Of a stretch of 7,585 nt of DNA, positions 6,399 to 7,585 are shown in pieces. The notes below the pieces were generated by a model that was given only the letters and a program-made list of their open reading frames with translations, had not been told where the DNA came from and did no database searches. Every line of letters begins with the position of its first letter. Position 1 is the first letter of the stretch. Source of the DNA: Comamonas sp. Lineage in GTDB: Bacteria; Pseudomonadota; Gammaproteobacteria; Burkholderiales; Burkholderiaceae_C. The stretch spans positions 1 through 7,585 of the forward strand of contig JAHAYB010000021.1 of assembly GCA_018384835.1 (NCBI GenBank), given 5' to 3'. A program made the position numbers and the translations under genes.

Positions 6399-7029
6399 GC
6401 CCCCCAGACCGTGATTGCCTGCTGCCCCCAATGCGCTTGGCGCTGCCAAATACGCTCATCCCAAGGCGTATCGGGGGTGCGGTTAAAGATGAATAAATGC
6501 GCCTCGTCCGCACCCACACGGGCGGTGTAGTCGGCGGTTTGCTCCAGCCCTGCGCTTAGTACCGCATCGAGGCTGCCGCGCTGAATTTTTAGCTCAATCA
6601 CGATGCGTTGCAGCGGCCCATACATGCCCTGTTCGGGATCAGTTGGCCATTCGATAAATAGATCGGTACGCTTTCTGCCCAAGCCATATTCGCGGTTGAT
6701 GCGCCCACCGCCGTTGATGATGCGTTGCAAAAACGCCTGCATGATGAGCTGCGGCGCGGCTTCTTTATAGCTAAAGCCTTCGCTCCAAATATCGCTGTGC
6801 TCGCGGAAAAACTGCTGGAAGGCCGCCAGCAGCTTGGGCATATCCAGCCGGTGCTCGGGGGTGACGTACCAGCTTTGTTCCTGATTGGCGATATAGCTTT
6901 GCGTCACCCAGGTTAGTTCTCGTGGAATCACTTCTTGGTAGATGCGGTTGCTGATGCGGATGCTGGGGCGGGTCTGAATCAGCCCCAAATCGGCCCGGCG
7001 GTGTTGAAGAATTTTTCCATGGCGGCCAT
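6395..7029 (-). pseudogene. Internally deleted AAA-ATPase/PD-(D/E)XK nuclease-like gene
   Basis: Two pieces of one gene are joined. From ATG 7020 (or 7029) the sequence reads MEKFFNTAGP, which I recognise as the N-terminus of a family of about 500-residue ATP-binding proteins whose next elements would be an APRQTGKT-type P-loop. Here it hits TGA at 6979-6981 after three more residues. From about 6994, in another frame, the same family's C-terminal region is intact for 199 residues: ADLGLIQTRPSIRISNRIYQ, then EVIPRELTW, then a PD-(D/E)XK-like core with GRINREYGLGRKRTDLFIEW, IVIELK and GLEQTADY. The Walker region and the rest of the ATPase domain are missing. The parsimonious reading is an internal deletion of roughly 900 bases (estimated from remembered family length) that also shifted the frame. 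The C-terminal part is open as an ORF from a TTG at 7066, so a short nuclease-like product cannot be excluded. Confidence 0.75.
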
Positions 7030-7034
7030 TGTAG

Positions 7035-7052
7035 GAGGCGCTGTTGCGCCTC
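7035..7052. other. Hairpin downstream of the dienelactone hydrolase gene
   Basis: GAGGCGC-TGTT-GCGCCTC is a perfect 7-base stem with a 4-base loop, 17 bases past the hydrolase stop codon and just before the relic's start. The stem is GC-rich, as in an intrinsic terminator, but no T run follows on the minus strand (it reads CTACAATGG), so termination is uncertain. Confidence 0.4.
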
Positions 7053-7069
7053 TCCCCCCGCGCCAAGGT

Positions 7070-7585
7070 CTAGCTCGGCTGACCCAAATGCTGCGCAAAA
7101 AACGCCAAAGTACGCTCTTGCGCCAGCGCGGCGCTAGTGTCGTCATAGCTGGCGCGTTGGTCGCAGTTAAAGCCGTGGTCGGCTTCGTACACATGCACTT
7201 GTACTTGGGGCTGGGTTTGGATGAATTGCTCTACGCTGTCCATCGGGATGATGGGGTCGCGGCGGCCAAAGTGGGCGAGGACGGGGCAGAGCGCTTGGCG
7301 CTGGCGCTCTTCGGCGCTGGTCATGCCGCCGCCGTAGTAGCACACGGCGGCGGATAGTTCGCTCAACTGCGCAGCAGCACGCCAAGCGACTAGGCCACCC
7401 CAGCAAAAACCAACAATACCGACGCGGCTGCCTGCTTGGGCTTGTGCCCATTGCGCGGCAGCTTGTACGTCTTGCAGTACGCCGGGGGTGGGCAGGGCTT
7501 CGGCCTGGGCTTTGAGGTCACGGCCTTGGGCTACGTCTTCGGGGGTGTAGCCAATATCTACGCCGGGGGCAAAGCGCGAGAACAA
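7070..7585 (-). CDS. Dienelactone hydrolase family protein (5' end beyond the right edge)
   Basis: This is an alpha/beta-hydrolase of the dienelactone hydrolase family, cytoplasmic enzymes that open lactones such as 4-carboxymethylenebut-2-en-4-olide in chloroaromatic breakdown; many members have unknown substrates. At least 172 codons are here, and the frame is open to the window edge, so the TTG at the edge should not be read as the start. About 60-70 N-terminal residues are probably missing, judged from the usual length of about 230. The catalytic triad is visible, numbered from the edge: Cys61 in GIVGFCWGG (56-64), Asp110 in FGRRDPIIP (106-114) and His137 in EADHGFN (134-140). The C-terminus AFFAQHLG is typical. 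It ends in TAG at 7070-7072, followed by the hairpin and the relic ATPase gene. It is not next to other aromatic degradation genes in this window, so the substrate is open. Confidence 0.9.
   Translation of the reverse strand: MFSRFAPGVDIGYTPEDVAQGRDLKAQAEALPTPGVLQDVQAAAQWAQAQAGSRVGIVGFCWGGLVAWRAAAQLSELSAAVCYYGGGMTSAEERQRQALCPVLAHFGRRDPIIPMDSVEQFIQTQPQVQVHVYEADHGFNCDQRASYDDTSAALAQERTLAFFAQHLGQPS

Noticed and set aside
1..7585. CRISPR array accompanying the cmr genes
   Set aside because: No regularly spaced direct repeats of 28-37 bases were found anywhere in the window.

Overview
The window looks like the chromosome of a GC-rich Gram-negative bacterium, most likely a betaproteobacterium of the Comamonadaceae type. 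This is inferred from the GTP-type PEP carboxykinase, the metabolic gene style and hand-counted GC near 63-65% in most genes. No rRNA, tRNA, insertion sequence or CRISPR array is visible.

Left part (1-1662, minus strand): the first two genes of a type III-B CRISPR-Cas (Cmr) operon. cmr1 is complete and is followed, with an 8-base overlap, by the start of cmr2/cas10, which runs off the left edge. The cmr2 fragment starts with GTG. The rest of the effector operon, and any array or cas6, must lie to the left of the window. cmr1 has clearly lower GC (38-55% in sampled 60-base lines) than the cmr2 fragment (63-70%).

Middle (1788-6398): ordinary metabolic genes. A family III CoA-transferase, probably alpha-methylacyl-CoA racemase, lies on the minus strand upstream of cmr1. 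Divergent from it are three plus-strand genes: a DUF72 (YecE-like) protein, a small antibiotic-biosynthesis-monooxygenase-fold protein and pckG, the GTP-dependent PEP carboxykinase of gluconeogenesis. These look like independent housekeeping functions rather than one pathway.

Right part (6395-7585, minus strand): the C-terminal two thirds of a dienelactone hydrolase family protein, whose 5' end is off the right edge. It is followed by the relic of an AAA-ATPase/PD-(D/E)XK protein. The relic keeps the first ten codons of the gene (MEKFFNTAGP) fused out of frame to an intact C-terminal nuclease-like region, so the ATPase core appears to have been deleted. Its stop codon overlaps the pckG stop codon tail to tail.

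I see no clearly undescribed system. The most interesting items are the Cmr operon edge with its composition break and the internally deleted ATPase-nuclease gene.
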